From Helicobacter cetorum MIT 00-7128 (GTDB taxonomy: Bacteria > Campylobacterota > Campylobacteria > Campylobacterales > Helicobacteraceae), in the NCBI RefSeq assembly GCF_000259255.1, contig NC_017737.1, forward strand, positions 1,178,001 to 1,242,000: 64,000 nucleotides of DNA. The letters run 5' to 3'. The notes beneath the pieces were generated by a model. That model worked only from the letters and a program-made list of their open reading frames with translations, was not told the DNA's origin and did no database searches. Numbering within the stretch: position 1 is the stretch's first letter; each line of letters opens with the position of its first letter. Both the position numbers and the translations under genes were made by a program. Below, piece after piece: positions 45,788 through 53,886 of the stretch.

Positions 45788-46660
45788 ATGTTTGAAAAAA
45801 TCACTTTAGAGCATAAAGATTTGTTTTCAAGGTTTTTAAACGCTCAAAGGATTGTTGTATCTGATGTGAGTTTTGTGAATTGCTTTTTATGGCAACATGC
45901 ACGACTCATTAAAGTGGCTGTGATTAAGGATTGTTTAGTGATTCAAACCACTTATAAAAATCAAAAGCCCTTTTATTTCTATCCTATCGGTAAGAATGTT
46001 AATGAATGCGTTAAAGAGCTTTTGACATTAGAAAAAAATTTGGAATTTCACTCTCTTAGTTTAGAGCAAATGGAAAGTTTAAAAGAAAATTTTGTAGGGG
46101 TTTTTGAATTTGTTTATAATAGGGATAGGAGTGATTATGTTTACTCTATTGAAGAATTAATCGCTCTAAAAGGGAAAAAATACCATAAGAAAAAAAACCA
46201 CTTAAACCAGTTTTTAAAAAATTATCCTGATTTTGTTTATGAAAAAATTTCTTCTAAAAATAACAAAGAAGTTTTAGAAATCTCTCAAGAGTGGTTTTTA
46301 AAAAGTGCAACTAATGACTTAGGGCTAATCCATGAAAATAAGGGGATTAAAAGTGTCTTAGAAAATTATGAAAGCTTGGATTTAAAGGGGGGGCTTGTTA
46401 GGGTTGATAAAGAGATGGTAGCGTTTAGCTTTGGAGAAATTTTGAATGAAAATAGTGCACTCATTCATATTGAAAAAGCTCGTTTGGATATTGTGGGAGC
46501 GTATCAAATTATTAACCAGCAATTACTATTAAACGAATTTAGCCATTTAACTTATGCTAATAGAGAAGAAGACTTAGGATTAGAAGGCTTGAGAAGGGCT
46601 AAAATGAGTTATAACCCTGTCTTTTTTATAGATAAATACGAGGCCATTGCTAAAAATTAA
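45788..46660 (+). CDS. DUF2156-family protein (HP0292-like)
   Basis: A 290-residue protein of the phosphatidylglycerol-lysyltransferase C-terminal-like (DUF2156) fold, related to GNAT/Fem acyl transferases. Supporting stretches are the YHKKKNHLNQFLKNYPDFVYE region and the IHIEKARLDIVGAYQIINQQLL region, where such proteins bind acyl donor or tRNA. The donor and acceptor are unknown. ATG 45788 follows AAGGA; the stop codon is directly followed by the pabB ATG. Confidence 0.75.
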   Translation: MFEKITLEHKDLFSRFLNAQRIVVSDVSFVNCFLWQHARLIKVAVIKDCLVIQTTYKNQKPFYFYPIGKNVNECVKELLTLEKNLEFHSLSLEQMESLKENFVGVFEFVYNRDRSDYVYSIEELIALKGKKYHKKKNHLNQFLKNYPDFVYEKISSKNNKEVLEISQEWFLKSATNDLGLIHENKGIKSVLENYESLDLKGGLVRVDKEMVAFSFGEILNENSALIHIEKARLDIVGAYQIINQQLLLNEFSHLTYANREEDLGLEGLRRAKMSYNPVFFIDKYEAIAKN

Positions 46661-48346
46661 ATGATTTTTGGGGATTTTAAATATCAAAAATGCGTTAAGA
46701 AACTTGTTGCCACTAATTCTAACGAGCTTAAAAATGCCCTAGATTTTATCTCTCAAAATAGGGGAAAGGGGTATTTTGTAGGGTATCTTACTTATGAAAC
46801 ACGCCTTGCTTTTTTAGATGAAACTTTTAAAAGCCAAACCCCTTTTTTATATTTTGAACAATTTTTAGAAAGAAAAAAATACGCTTTAAAGCCTTTAAAA
46901 GAACACACTTTTTACCCTAATATTCATAGCCCTTTAAATAAAGAGAGCTATTTTAGGCAATTTAAAAGCATTAAAGAGCATTTAAAAAAGGGCGATACCT
47001 ATCAAGTCAATCTCACTATGGATTTAATTTTAAACACTCAAGCCAAGCTAGAAAAAATTTTTGAAGAAGTGTTACATAACCAAAACACGCCCTTTAAGGC
47101 TTTTATAGAAAATGAGTTTAGTAGCATTTTAAGCTTTTCGCCGGAATTATTTTTTGAATTAGAATTTTTAGATAATGCGATTAAAATCATCACAAAACCT
47201 ATGAAAGGCACGATAGCTCGCTCGCCTGACCCCTTAATAGATGAGAAAAACAAATTGTTTTTACAAAATGATAGTAAGAATAGAAGTGAAAATGTGATGA
47301 TTGTGGATTTGTTGCGTAATGATTTGAGTCAAATTGCTCTAAAAAATAGCCTAAAAGTCAATCAATTATTTGAAATCATAGCCTTATCTAGTGTGTATCA
47401 AATGGTGAGTGAAATTGAAGCCAAATTATCTTTAGAGACAAGCTTATTTGAGATTTTTAAGGCGTTGTTTCCTTGTGGCTCTATTACAGGGTGTCCTAAG
47501 ATAAAAACCATGCAAATCATTGAAAACTTAGAAAGGCGTGATAGGGGGGTGTATTGCGGAGCCATAGGACTTATTGAAGAAAAAAGAGCTCTTTTTAGCG
47601 TGCCCATTCGCACGATTGAAAAGAAAAAAGGCGAAAATTTTTTGCATTTAGGGGTAGGGAGTGGGGTTACTTATGAAAGTAAGAACGAAGATGAGTATGA
47701 AGAGAGTTTTTTGAAATCCTTTTTTGTCATGCCTAAAATTGAATTTGAGCTTATAGAGACGATGCGAGTGATAAAGGTAGCTCAAAAATTAGAGATTAGA
47801 AATAAAAACGCCCATAAAGAACGCCTTATGAGTAGTGCTAAATATTTTAATTTCAAATATGATGAAAATCTTTTAGACTTTGAGCTAGAAAAAGAAGGGG
47901 TTTTAAGAATTTTATTGCAAAAAAATGGCACACTCATTAAAGAATATAAAGCCTTAGAACCTTTAAAAAGCCTAGAAGTGCGTTTAAGTAAGACCCCCAT
48001 AAATAAACACAATGATTTTTTATACCATAAGACGACTTACGCCCCTTTTTATCAAAAGACTAGAGAACTCATTAAAAAAGGCGTTATTTTTGATGAAATC
48101 TTTTATAACCAAGATTTTGAACTTACTGAAGGGGCTAGAAGTAATCTTATTTTAGAAATCAATAATGAGCTACTAACCCCTTATTTTAGTGCGGGTGCGT
48201 TAAAGGGAACAAGTGTTGTGGAGCTGTTAAAAAAGGGTCTTGTTAAATATGCCCCTTTGAATTTGCAAGATTTGCAAAGAGCAACAAAAATCTATTGTGT
48301 GAATGCGTTGCATGGCTTGGTAGAAGTAAAATGGATTATGTCGTGA
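46661..48346 (+). CDS. pabB: aminodeoxychorismate synthase component I fused to aminodeoxychorismate lyase
   Basis: A 561-residue two-domain enzyme for p-aminobenzoate and folate. Residues 1-350 are the chorismate-binding domain (KGDTYQVNLTMDL, SFSPELFFE, ITKPMKGTIARS, ENVMIVDLLRNDL, FPCGSITGCPK, VPIRTIE). From about residue 365 a class IV aminotransferase/lyase (PabC) domain follows (ELIETMRV, TEGARSNLILEINN, GTSVVELL). One polypeptide therefore catalyses both steps. The first ATG is the base after the preceding stop. This is HP0293. Confidence 0.92.
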   Translation: MIFGDFKYQKCVKKLVATNSNELKNALDFISQNRGKGYFVGYLTYETRLAFLDETFKSQTPFLYFEQFLERKKYALKPLKEHTFYPNIHSPLNKESYFRQFKSIKEHLKKGDTYQVNLTMDLILNTQAKLEKIFEEVLHNQNTPFKAFIENEFSSILSFSPELFFELEFLDNAIKIITKPMKGTIARSPDPLIDEKNKLFLQNDSKNRSENVMIVDLLRNDLSQIALKNSLKVNQLFEIIALSSVYQMVSEIEAKLSLETSLFEIFKALFPCGSITGCPKIKTMQIIENLERRDRGVYCGAIGLIEEKRALFSVPIRTIEKKKGENFLHLGVGSGVTYESKNEDEYEESFLKSFFVMPKIEFELIETMRVIKVAQKLEIRNKNAHKERLMSSAKYFNFKYDENLLDFELEKEGVLRILLQKNGTLIKEYKALEPLKSLEVRLSKTPINKHNDFLYHKTTYAPFYQKTRELIKKGVIFDEIFYNQDFELTEGARSNLILEINNELLTPYFSAGALKGTSVVELLKKGLVKYAPLNLQDLQRATKIYCVNALHGLVEVKWIMS

Positions 48347-48525
48347 TTTTATATAGGTCTTGTTATTCATAAGAAACTAATTCTTATAAAATGTTTTATT
48401 AAAACGAGAAATATAACCTACAAATCTAATCTATAAGACTGATTGGGTTTTATCAAAAAGGATTTTTTAGAATTACTATAGATTGTTATTATTCTTGTAG
48501 TTTTAATATTTTCTAATTGATTTTC

Positions 48526-48541
48526 AAAAAAAAAAAAAAAA
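48526..48541. repeat. homopolymer A16
   Basis: Sixteen consecutive A in the spacer upstream of the OMP gene, about 277 bases before its ATG. Long A/T runs upstream of Helicobacter adhesin and porin genes vary in length and tune promoter strength. Confidence 0.9.
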
Positions 48542-48779
48542 GAAAATAAAGCGATGATAAAAAGCATAATGCGCTTTAGGTTATAAAATATATCTTAATT
48601 TTTAGACTAATATTAACCATTATTAAACAAAAATAAATTCTATTATCCAAAATAATTGGTTGAAAATCATAGATTACACTATTAAAACAAGCTTAATTCT
48701 TAGTAATACAAAGCATAATTGATTCTAAAGAAATCGCTCTCATTAAAATTTGTTAACCCTAGAAAATTACCATTCGCAC

Positions 48780-48795
48780 AACAAGTCATCTTGTT
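48780..48795 (+). promoter_or_regulatory. leader hairpin before the OMP ribosome binding site
   Basis: AACAAG-TCAT-CTTGTT is a perfect six-base stem with a four-base loop, followed by AAAAAACAT and the AAAAGGA ribosome site. It would form at the 5' side of the OMP mRNA ribosome site and could affect stability or translation. Confidence 0.35.
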
Positions 48796-48817
48796 AAAAA
48801 ACATAAAAGGATTGAAA

Positions 48818-49513
48818 ATGAAAAAAATCGTTGTAAGTGGAATTTTAGCCTCTTTGTTAGCTACAGCTCTTATGGCAGAGGATACTAATTCTGATGAGAA
48901 ATATGATAAAGCGTTGAATAATAGTGTTTATGGCATTGTGGGTTTCCAATATGGTCAAATGAGTCATGCCATATGGAATAGACATTCTCAAGGTGATCCG
49001 GGTTATGGTCAAACTAATATTGGTAATGGCTATGGTGTGAATGTGAGCTTAGGTTGGCAAGGGTATTTTGGCAAGACTAAGAGATGGGGCTTTAGGATTG
49101 CGGGCGTGTATGAATACATGTATTCTAATCCTGCTTTTGGTGGTGGTCAAATGAATATTGATACCTATGGTGCGTATTCAGATATTTTGCTTAAATTTGC
49201 TAAATTTGGCAAGCACTATGTTTCTGCCTACTTAGGAACAGCGCTTTTGGGTCAGTCCTTTGGTGTAAAAGGTGCTTCTTATATGGACGCATCAATGAAT
49301 CATGATAACAATAAGATTCATCAAACTTATTTCCAAATCCCTATTCGTGTGGGTGTTATTGTAAGTTTAGCCAAACATTTAGATGCGCAATTTGGCTTTG
49401 AGATTCCTTTGGCTCGTGGCACTGCCTATAATTTTAATAATGCCAATGGTGATATGAAAGTAACCTATACTCAAATGTGGAATGTAAATTATAGTTTGAT
49501 TTTTAGATTCTAA
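48818..49513 (+). CDS. Hor-like outer-membrane protein
   Basis: A 231-residue barrel protein starting at ATG 48818, where AAAAGGA and a classic signal peptide (MKKIVVSGILASLLATALMAED) coincide; an upstream in-frame TTG at 48719 is unlikely. Strand-like blocks VYGIVGFQYGQM, WGFRIAGVYEYMYS, KHLDAQFGFEIPLARG and the end MWNVNYSLIFRF show the Helicobacter OMP pattern with terminal Phe. No exact orthologue is recalled. It is the last plus-strand gene before the strand switch. Confidence 0.82.
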   Translation: MKKIVVSGILASLLATALMAEDTNSDEKYDKALNNSVYGIVGFQYGQMSHAIWNRHSQGDPGYGQTNIGNGYGVNVSLGWQGYFGKTKRWGFRIAGVYEYMYSNPAFGGGQMNIDTYGAYSDILLKFAKFGKHYVSAYLGTALLGQSFGVKGASYMDASMNHDNNKIHQTYFQIPIRVGVIVSLAKHLDAQFGFEIPLARGTAYNFNNANGDMKVTYTQMWNVNYSLIFRF

Positions 49514-49631
49514 GTTTGCATTTTGACTCAACACTTCCTTTTTTTAGGGGGGGGTGTTTGAGTGGTTATAAGTAGGGGGGGCAAATAACGCCTATAATCT
49601 AACAAGTTTTTACTATCTCTTGTTTTTTAGT

Positions 49632-49668
49632 GCTTGAAATTTTAGGGAGTTTCAAACAAGCTTTTTTT
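49632..49668 (+). terminator. probable intrinsic terminator after the OMP gene
   Basis: GCTTG (49632-49636) pairs with CAAGC (49657-49661), with an alternative inner TTGAAA/TTTCAA pairing, and TTTTTTT follows. It lies in the 266-base gap between the converging OMP and xerH genes, which also has G8 (49547-49554) and G7 (49575-49581) runs. Confidence 0.5.
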
Positions 49669-49779
49669 AAGAAGTTTTTATTTTTCAAAAAATTGTAATG
49701 GTTTAAAAACTCATTAAAGCACTCATTGATTTAATCCTATAAAGTTTATAAAAAGATTTTGTAACAATAGGGGGTAAGG

Positions 49780-50847
49780 CTAACTCTCTTCCCAAATACT
49801 CGCCGCCTCTTCTAAACGCTCTTTATCAAAATGCGTATAAATCCTACTCGTATTCAAGCTTGCATGCCCTAGAGCTTCTTGAACTAAAATCAAATCATGG
49901 CGTTTTTGATAGAGTAAGGTTGCAAAAGAATGGCGTAACATATGAGCCCCATTTTTCTCTCTTCTAAGTCCTGCAAAACTTATAATGCGTTCTACTTGTT
50001 TATACAAATAAGCTTGCGTTAAGGCTGTGCCTTTTTGGTTACAAAACAACAAGTCATCTTTTATAGGGTATAACTCTCTTTCTATGAGCCATTCTTTTAA
50101 AAGGCTTTCAATGTGAAAAGCTTTTAGCATGACCGCTCTGTATTTATCGCCTTTACCCTTAATAGAAATGGTATAACAACCATTTTCTAAAGCAAAATCT
50201 TTGATTTTTAGTTGCAAAGCCTCACTAGAACGCATGCCTGTAAAGACAATGATTTTAATGAGTAGGCGATTTCTAGCTCTCACTTTTGCTGACATCTCTA
50301 TTTTGTCAATACTCTCTATAAATTTGTCTAATTCTTCGTTATTTAAATGAGTAGGGAGCTTATTGCCTGAGCTTTGATTTATGCCGCTGATATTTTTAAG
50401 CGTGATATTGTAGATGTAAGATTGCTCGTTTTTATCTTGATTTTGCTTGTCTATGTAGCTAAAAAGTCCTAATAGGGCAATCCTATAATTCTTTTTAGTG
50501 GCTAAACTTAAACCCCCTGTATAAATACTTAAAAATTCAGCTAACATCACTTCATCAATGCTCTTAAGCGATTTTAAAGAAAGTTTTGCAATATATTCAT
50601 AGAATTTGAATAGGGGTCTAGCATAGGTATTGATACCTAATAATCCCGCATTGCGAGCTTTTTTACAAATTTTTTCTAAGCATTCTACACTACACACTTG
50701 GTTAAATGCATTCAAACATTCAAAAACCTTATTTTGGTCTTTAACTTGAGAATTAGACAAGCTTGTGCATTTGTAACGCAAAAAGCGACTAATCCACAGC
50801 AATAGATTTTCTAAAGGGTCTTTTAGTTCTTCTAGGGGGTGTTTCAT
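49780..50847 (-). CDS. xerH: XerH tyrosine recombinase
   Basis: Single-component Xer recombinase of Campylobacterota that resolves chromosome dimers at difH near division. It has 355 residues. The N-terminal core-binding domain contains SLATKKNYRIALLGLFSYI. The catalytic residues are Arg in FTGMRSSEAL, Lys in IKGKGDKYR, His-x-x-Arg in AHMLRHSFATLL, His in LGHASLNTS and the nucleophile Tyr in RIYTHFD. AAAAGGAGC precedes ATG 50847. A difH-like site lies 650 bases upstream. This is HP0675 by synteny. Confidence 0.95.
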   Translation of the reverse strand: MKHPLEELKDPLENLLLWISRFLRYKCTSLSNSQVKDQNKVFECLNAFNQVCSVECLEKICKKARNAGLLGINTYARPLFKFYEYIAKLSLKSLKSIDEVMLAEFLSIYTGGLSLATKKNYRIALLGLFSYIDKQNQDKNEQSYIYNITLKNISGINQSSGNKLPTHLNNEELDKFIESIDKIEMSAKVRARNRLLIKIIVFTGMRSSEALQLKIKDFALENGCYTISIKGKGDKYRAVMLKAFHIESLLKEWLIERELYPIKDDLLFCNQKGTALTQAYLYKQVERIISFAGLRREKNGAHMLRHSFATLLYQKRHDLILVQEALGHASLNTSRIYTHFDKERLEEAASIWEES

Positions 50848-50925
50848 TTTGCTCCTTTTTGTCTTTTAAAAAGATAGATTTTCATATAGTTAGCAAGAAT
50901 GCTATGAGCCATTTTTTAGAATTTA

Positions 50926-51474
50926 TTATGCTTTTTTTATTAGATTTTGTTTTAGATATTTTAGTATTTTATTTCTTATTTTTTCTACACTAAATTCTAA
51001 AGAAAGATAATGTAAATTCAAAGCATTTCTAAGTTCGCATTTTTTAGCAAAAGTGTGTCTGTTGAGACTTAAATAGTGGCAGTTGTTTAAATGTGTGCTT
51101 AAATCCATATTGGTATAAATGAAATGTAGGGAGTTCTTTTTTTCTAGTATATGTTTTAAGATACAAAAGCGTTCATTTTCGCCATAGTTACTGCATTTGT
51201 TGTGTGGGCTAGGTAAATTATTGGCTATATCAGTATAAAAATGTATAGAATATTCTTGTATCCATTTTCCCAATGAGAGCATAAGCTCTAATGCAAGATT
51301 GATAGTTTTTATTTCAGCATAATGAGCATTTTTATTGCATTTGTATTTGTCGACATAATAAGGAAATTCCTTATTGTTGAAAATCGCAACAAACGCACCC
51401 GTCGCACTCTGTGGATTAGTATGGCTTAAAAAACTTCCATCGCTAATAATTTTAATTTGCTTTAGTTCTGTCAT
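50926..51474 (-). CDS. RNase H-like fold protein of unknown function, beside dif
   Basis: A 182-residue protein, not named in my memory. Its first 100 residues follow the RNase HI plan: IKIISDGSF (first Asp), ATGAFVAIFNN (strand 2), HYAEIKTINLALELM (helix A with Glu) and IHFYTDIANNL (strand 4 with Asp). Compare IEIFCDGSS, RMELRALNEAL and ITLYSDSQY of the rnhA product in this window. The last catalytic Asp, expected near HLNNCHYLSLNRHTFAKK, looks replaced by His. The C-terminal 50 residues are basic. It may cleave or bind RNA-DNA or DNA, possibly with altered chemistry; nuclease activity is not shown. It lies between xerH and the dif site on the same strand (HP0674 position). Confidence 0.6.
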   Translation of the reverse strand: MTELKQIKIISDGSFLSHTNPQSATGAFVAIFNNKEFPYYVDKYKCNKNAHYAEIKTINLALELMLSLGKWIQEYSIHFYTDIANNLPSPHNKCSNYGENERFCILKHILEKKNSLHFIYTNMDLSTHLNNCHYLSLNRHTFAKKCELRNALNLHYLSLEFSVEKIRNKILKYLKQNLIKKA

Positions 51475-51495
51475 TATTGTATTAGTGATTTATTT

Positions 51496-51523
51496 AGTTA
51501 TGAAAACTGCACTTTTCAAACTT
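51496..51523. other. dif: difH-like chromosome dimer resolution site
   Basis: Left arm AGTTATGAAAA (51496-51506), six-base spacer CTGCAC, right arm TTTTCAAACTT (51513-51523). The inverted arms match at 8 of 11 positions with identical inner GAAAA/TTTTC halves. This agrees with the difH site as I recall it from H. pylori XerH work. It lies just upstream of the RNase H-like gene and near xerH, as in other Campylobacterota. Confidence 0.85.
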
Positions 51524-51589
51524 TTATACAAGATATACAAAACACCACACAACAAGGAAAGCCCCCTTTGTTTGTTGTGTTTTATCTTC

Positions 51590-52759
51590 TTATAGATTTT
51601 TTACAAAGCGAGCGAGTCGCTCAATACCTTGTTTGATTTGTTCTTCTGAACATGCAAAGGATAAGCGCACATAGCCTTCTAAACCAAAGGCTTTTCCAGG
51701 CACTAGAGCCACGCCCTCTTTTTCTAGTAACTCATGGCAAAATTGCATAGAGTCCCCCTTACAAAGATTGCCAATATTGATAAAGAGATAAAACGCACCA
51801 TCAGGTTTTAAAACTTGTAATCCCTCAATGGCATTGATTTGAGCATGAGCTAAATCACAACGCTTTTGAAAAGCTATGCGCATCATTTCAATTTCTTTAT
51901 CTACCATACCATTAAGAGCTACAATAGAGGCTTTTTGCGTGATAGAGTTGATATTAGAAGTGCATTGACTTTGCAAATTATTCATCAATTTAATCAACTT
52001 TTTATCCTTGCTCGCCACATAGCCAATGCGCCAGCCTGTCATGGCCACAGACTTGCTTAAGCCATTAATGGTAATGGTGCGCTTTTTCATATCTTCATTG
52101 ATTGAGGCACAAGAAACAAAAGAGCCATTATAAACAAGCTTTTCATAAATCTCATCGCTAAGCACCCATACCTTTGTGTCCTTCAAAACTTCGCTCAAAG
52201 CCTCTAACTCGGCCTTGCTATAGAGCATGCCGGTAGGATTTGATGGGGTGGTTAGAATAAGCATTTTGGTTTTAGGGCTTAGGGCATCTTGAAGTTGTTT
52301 AGGAGTGATTTTAAAATGGTTTTTTTCATCAGTTTGGATAAATTTGCTCACTCCCCCACTATATTTTACAAGCTCAGGGTAAGTTACCCAAAAAGGCACA
52401 GGGATAATCACTTCATCGCCCTCTTCTACTAAGGCTTGAATGGCATTAAACAAGCTTTGTTTAGCCCCATTACTCACTAAAATTTCGTTTGGCTCATAAT
52501 CTAGGTTATTTTCTCGTTTCAATTTATCGGTAATAGCTTTTAATAATTCTGTTATTCCAGCTACAGGAGTGTATTTAGTAAAGCCCTCATTTAAAGCCTT
52601 AATCGCCTCATCTTTAATGGCTTGTGGGGTATCAAAATCTGGCTCACCGGCTGAAAAACTTAAAATATCTTTTCCTTGTGCTTTTAGCTCTTTTGCAAGG
52701 GTGCTAATAGCGATAGTGGCTGATTCAGAAAGTGATTGTATTTTAGAAGAGTAAGTCAT
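51590..52759 (-). CDS. aspB: aspartate aminotransferase (class I)
   Basis: PLP-dependent transaminase interconverting aspartate/2-oxoglutarate and oxaloacetate/glutamate. It has 389 residues from ATG 52759, which has AAAGGA upstream; the frame opens earlier at 52789 but the extra ten residues are not conserved. Motifs: NEGFTKYTPVAGI, LTTPSNPTGMLYS, VLSDEIYEKLVY and the PLP-Lys site NGLSKSVAMTGWRIGY, then FACSEEQIKQGI near the end. HP0672 by synteny. Confidence 0.93.
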   Translation of the reverse strand: MTYSSKIQSLSESATIAISTLAKELKAQGKDILSFSAGEPDFDTPQAIKDEAIKALNEGFTKYTPVAGITELLKAITDKLKRENNLDYEPNEILVSNGAKQSLFNAIQALVEEGDEVIIPVPFWVTYPELVKYSGGVSKFIQTDEKNHFKITPKQLQDALSPKTKMLILTTPSNPTGMLYSKAELEALSEVLKDTKVWVLSDEIYEKLVYNGSFVSCASINEDMKKRTITINGLSKSVAMTGWRIGYVASKDKKLIKLMNNLQSQCTSNINSITQKASIVALNGMVDKEIEMMRIAFQKRCDLAHAQINAIEGLQVLKPDGAFYLFINIGNLCKGDSMQFCHELLEKEGVALVPGKAFGLEGYVRLSFACSEEQIKQGIERLARFVKNL

Positions 52760-52902
52760 TAATAATCCTTTGGCATTTCTAGGTATCATAGCATATTCAA
52801 AAGAATTTTATCCCTATAAAGAGCTAAAAATTTTTTAAAAAAGCAAAATGATTAGAAACTAAACGCCAAAATCTTTTATGAAACTTATAGAATGAAAGTA
52901 AG

Positions 52903-52929
52903 AAGAGTCTCTTAAAATTAGAGACTCTT
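52903..52929 (-). terminator. terminator hairpin after horF
   Basis: Perfect nine-base stem AAGAGTCTC / GAGACTCTT with a nine-base loop, starting 4 bases after the horF stop on the minus strand. The downstream tail is only moderately T-rich. It separates horF from aspB. Confidence 0.6.
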
Positions 52930-52933
52930 AAAA

Positions 52934-53791
52934 TTAGAAATTATAGCGATAACCTACATAAATGCTGTATTGACGGCGGTATTTGACATTCAAACCACCT
53001 TCGTTAAAATAATAAACATTAATGGTAGGAATTTTCACACCAAAATCAAAACCTTGATGTTTGCCGATATGGGTGCGCATACCCAAGTTGAATAAAAATT
53101 GGAAAATCGCAGGGTCAATACTCGCTGATTGGTGTTTATAGCGAGTATCTTTCGCCTCTACCAAGCTCCCCAAAGTATTCCCCCAAGAGTTACCCGCAAT
53201 CTGCGCACCAAAGAAAAAGCCAAAGCTTGCATTTTCTCTATTGATAACATTATAGAGGGTATCAATACCCACACCATAAGTGAACATATCAGAGATATTG
53301 TTAAAGCGTGTGCTATTGCTAGGAACATTGCCGTCTTTGGGGTTATTGATACCACATGGCGTGCCGGCTTGAACGGATTGTGGGTCGCACACATTATTAT
53401 CCCAACCTGTTAAAGCACCACCACCAAAGTTAGAATGACCATAGTCCATAAAGCCATAATAACGCATACCAAACCAACGCTTAGCACCATAGAACTGCTT
53501 ATAACCCACAGTAAGCCCAATACCTTGCATAACGGCTAAATAATCGGTCTTGCCTACAGGAAATTGCCTAATATTGTAGTGATTTCCTCTCTCTGGGTTT
53601 CTCACGCTCTCTGAGGCTTGACCCACTTGATAGCTAATCCCTACATACCATGCATCTTTTTCGCCTTTTACTTTTTTCTTATGATCTTCTGGCTTATCAA
53701 GGTGTTTTTCTATATTACTTTCTGCTGCCACTAGGTTATTTAATAATGCCACTGACAGACAAAGCGCTCCAAACACTACAAACTTTTTCAT
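52934..53791 (-). CDS. horF: Hor-family outer-membrane protein, HorF-like
   Basis: A 285-residue barrel protein with signal peptide MKKFVVFGALCLSVALLNNLVAAE. A charged Lys/Glu/Asp stretch (about 25-45) precedes the barrel. Diagnostic blocks: WYVGISYQVGQASESV, FPVGKTDYLAVMQGIGLTVGYKQFYGAKRWFGMRYYGFMDYGH, FTYGVGIDTLYNVINRENASFGFFFGAQIAGNSWG, FDFGVKIPTINVYYF and the end YSIYVGYRYNF. Its place beside aspB matches HP0671 (omp14/HorF). GGAAAA lies about 10 bases before the ATG. Confidence 0.85.
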   Translation of the reverse strand: MKKFVVFGALCLSVALLNNLVAAESNIEKHLDKPEDHKKKVKGEKDAWYVGISYQVGQASESVRNPERGNHYNIRQFPVGKTDYLAVMQGIGLTVGYKQFYGAKRWFGMRYYGFMDYGHSNFGGGALTGWDNNVCDPQSVQAGTPCGINNPKDGNVPSNSTRFNNISDMFTYGVGIDTLYNVINRENASFGFFFGAQIAGNSWGNTLGSLVEAKDTRYKHQSASIDPAIFQFLFNLGMRTHIGKHQGFDFGVKIPTINVYYFNEGGLNVKYRRQYSIYVGYRYNF

Positions 53792-53886
53792 ACAACATTT
53801 TCCTTCTAAAAGTCTATTTCGTGTAATAATAGCATAATAATCTATAAAAAACCTAAATTCTCTAAAAAAACCGCTTTAAAAACCTA

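Larger units (their letters stand above)
48347..48817. other. 471-base intergenic region with an A16 tract and the OMP promoter
   Basis: AT-rich spacer after pabB. It contains a run of 16 A (48526-48541), -10-like boxes such as CATAAT (48714-48719) and, close to the OMP start, a leader hairpin (48780-48795). A frame from TTG 48719 runs into the OMP gene but lacks a signal peptide and a ribosome site, so I treat it as leader. In H. pylori the amidase amiE follows pabB; it is absent here. Confidence 0.55.

Noticed and set aside
48719..48817. N-terminal extension of the OMP from TTG 48719
   Set aside because: It would bury the signal peptide 33 residues inside the protein; ATG 48818 has both ribosome site and signal peptide.
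51374..51595. 73-codon plus-strand frame spanning the dif site
   Set aside because: It is antisense to the RNase H-like gene at its start, crosses the dif site, and lacks a ribosome binding site.
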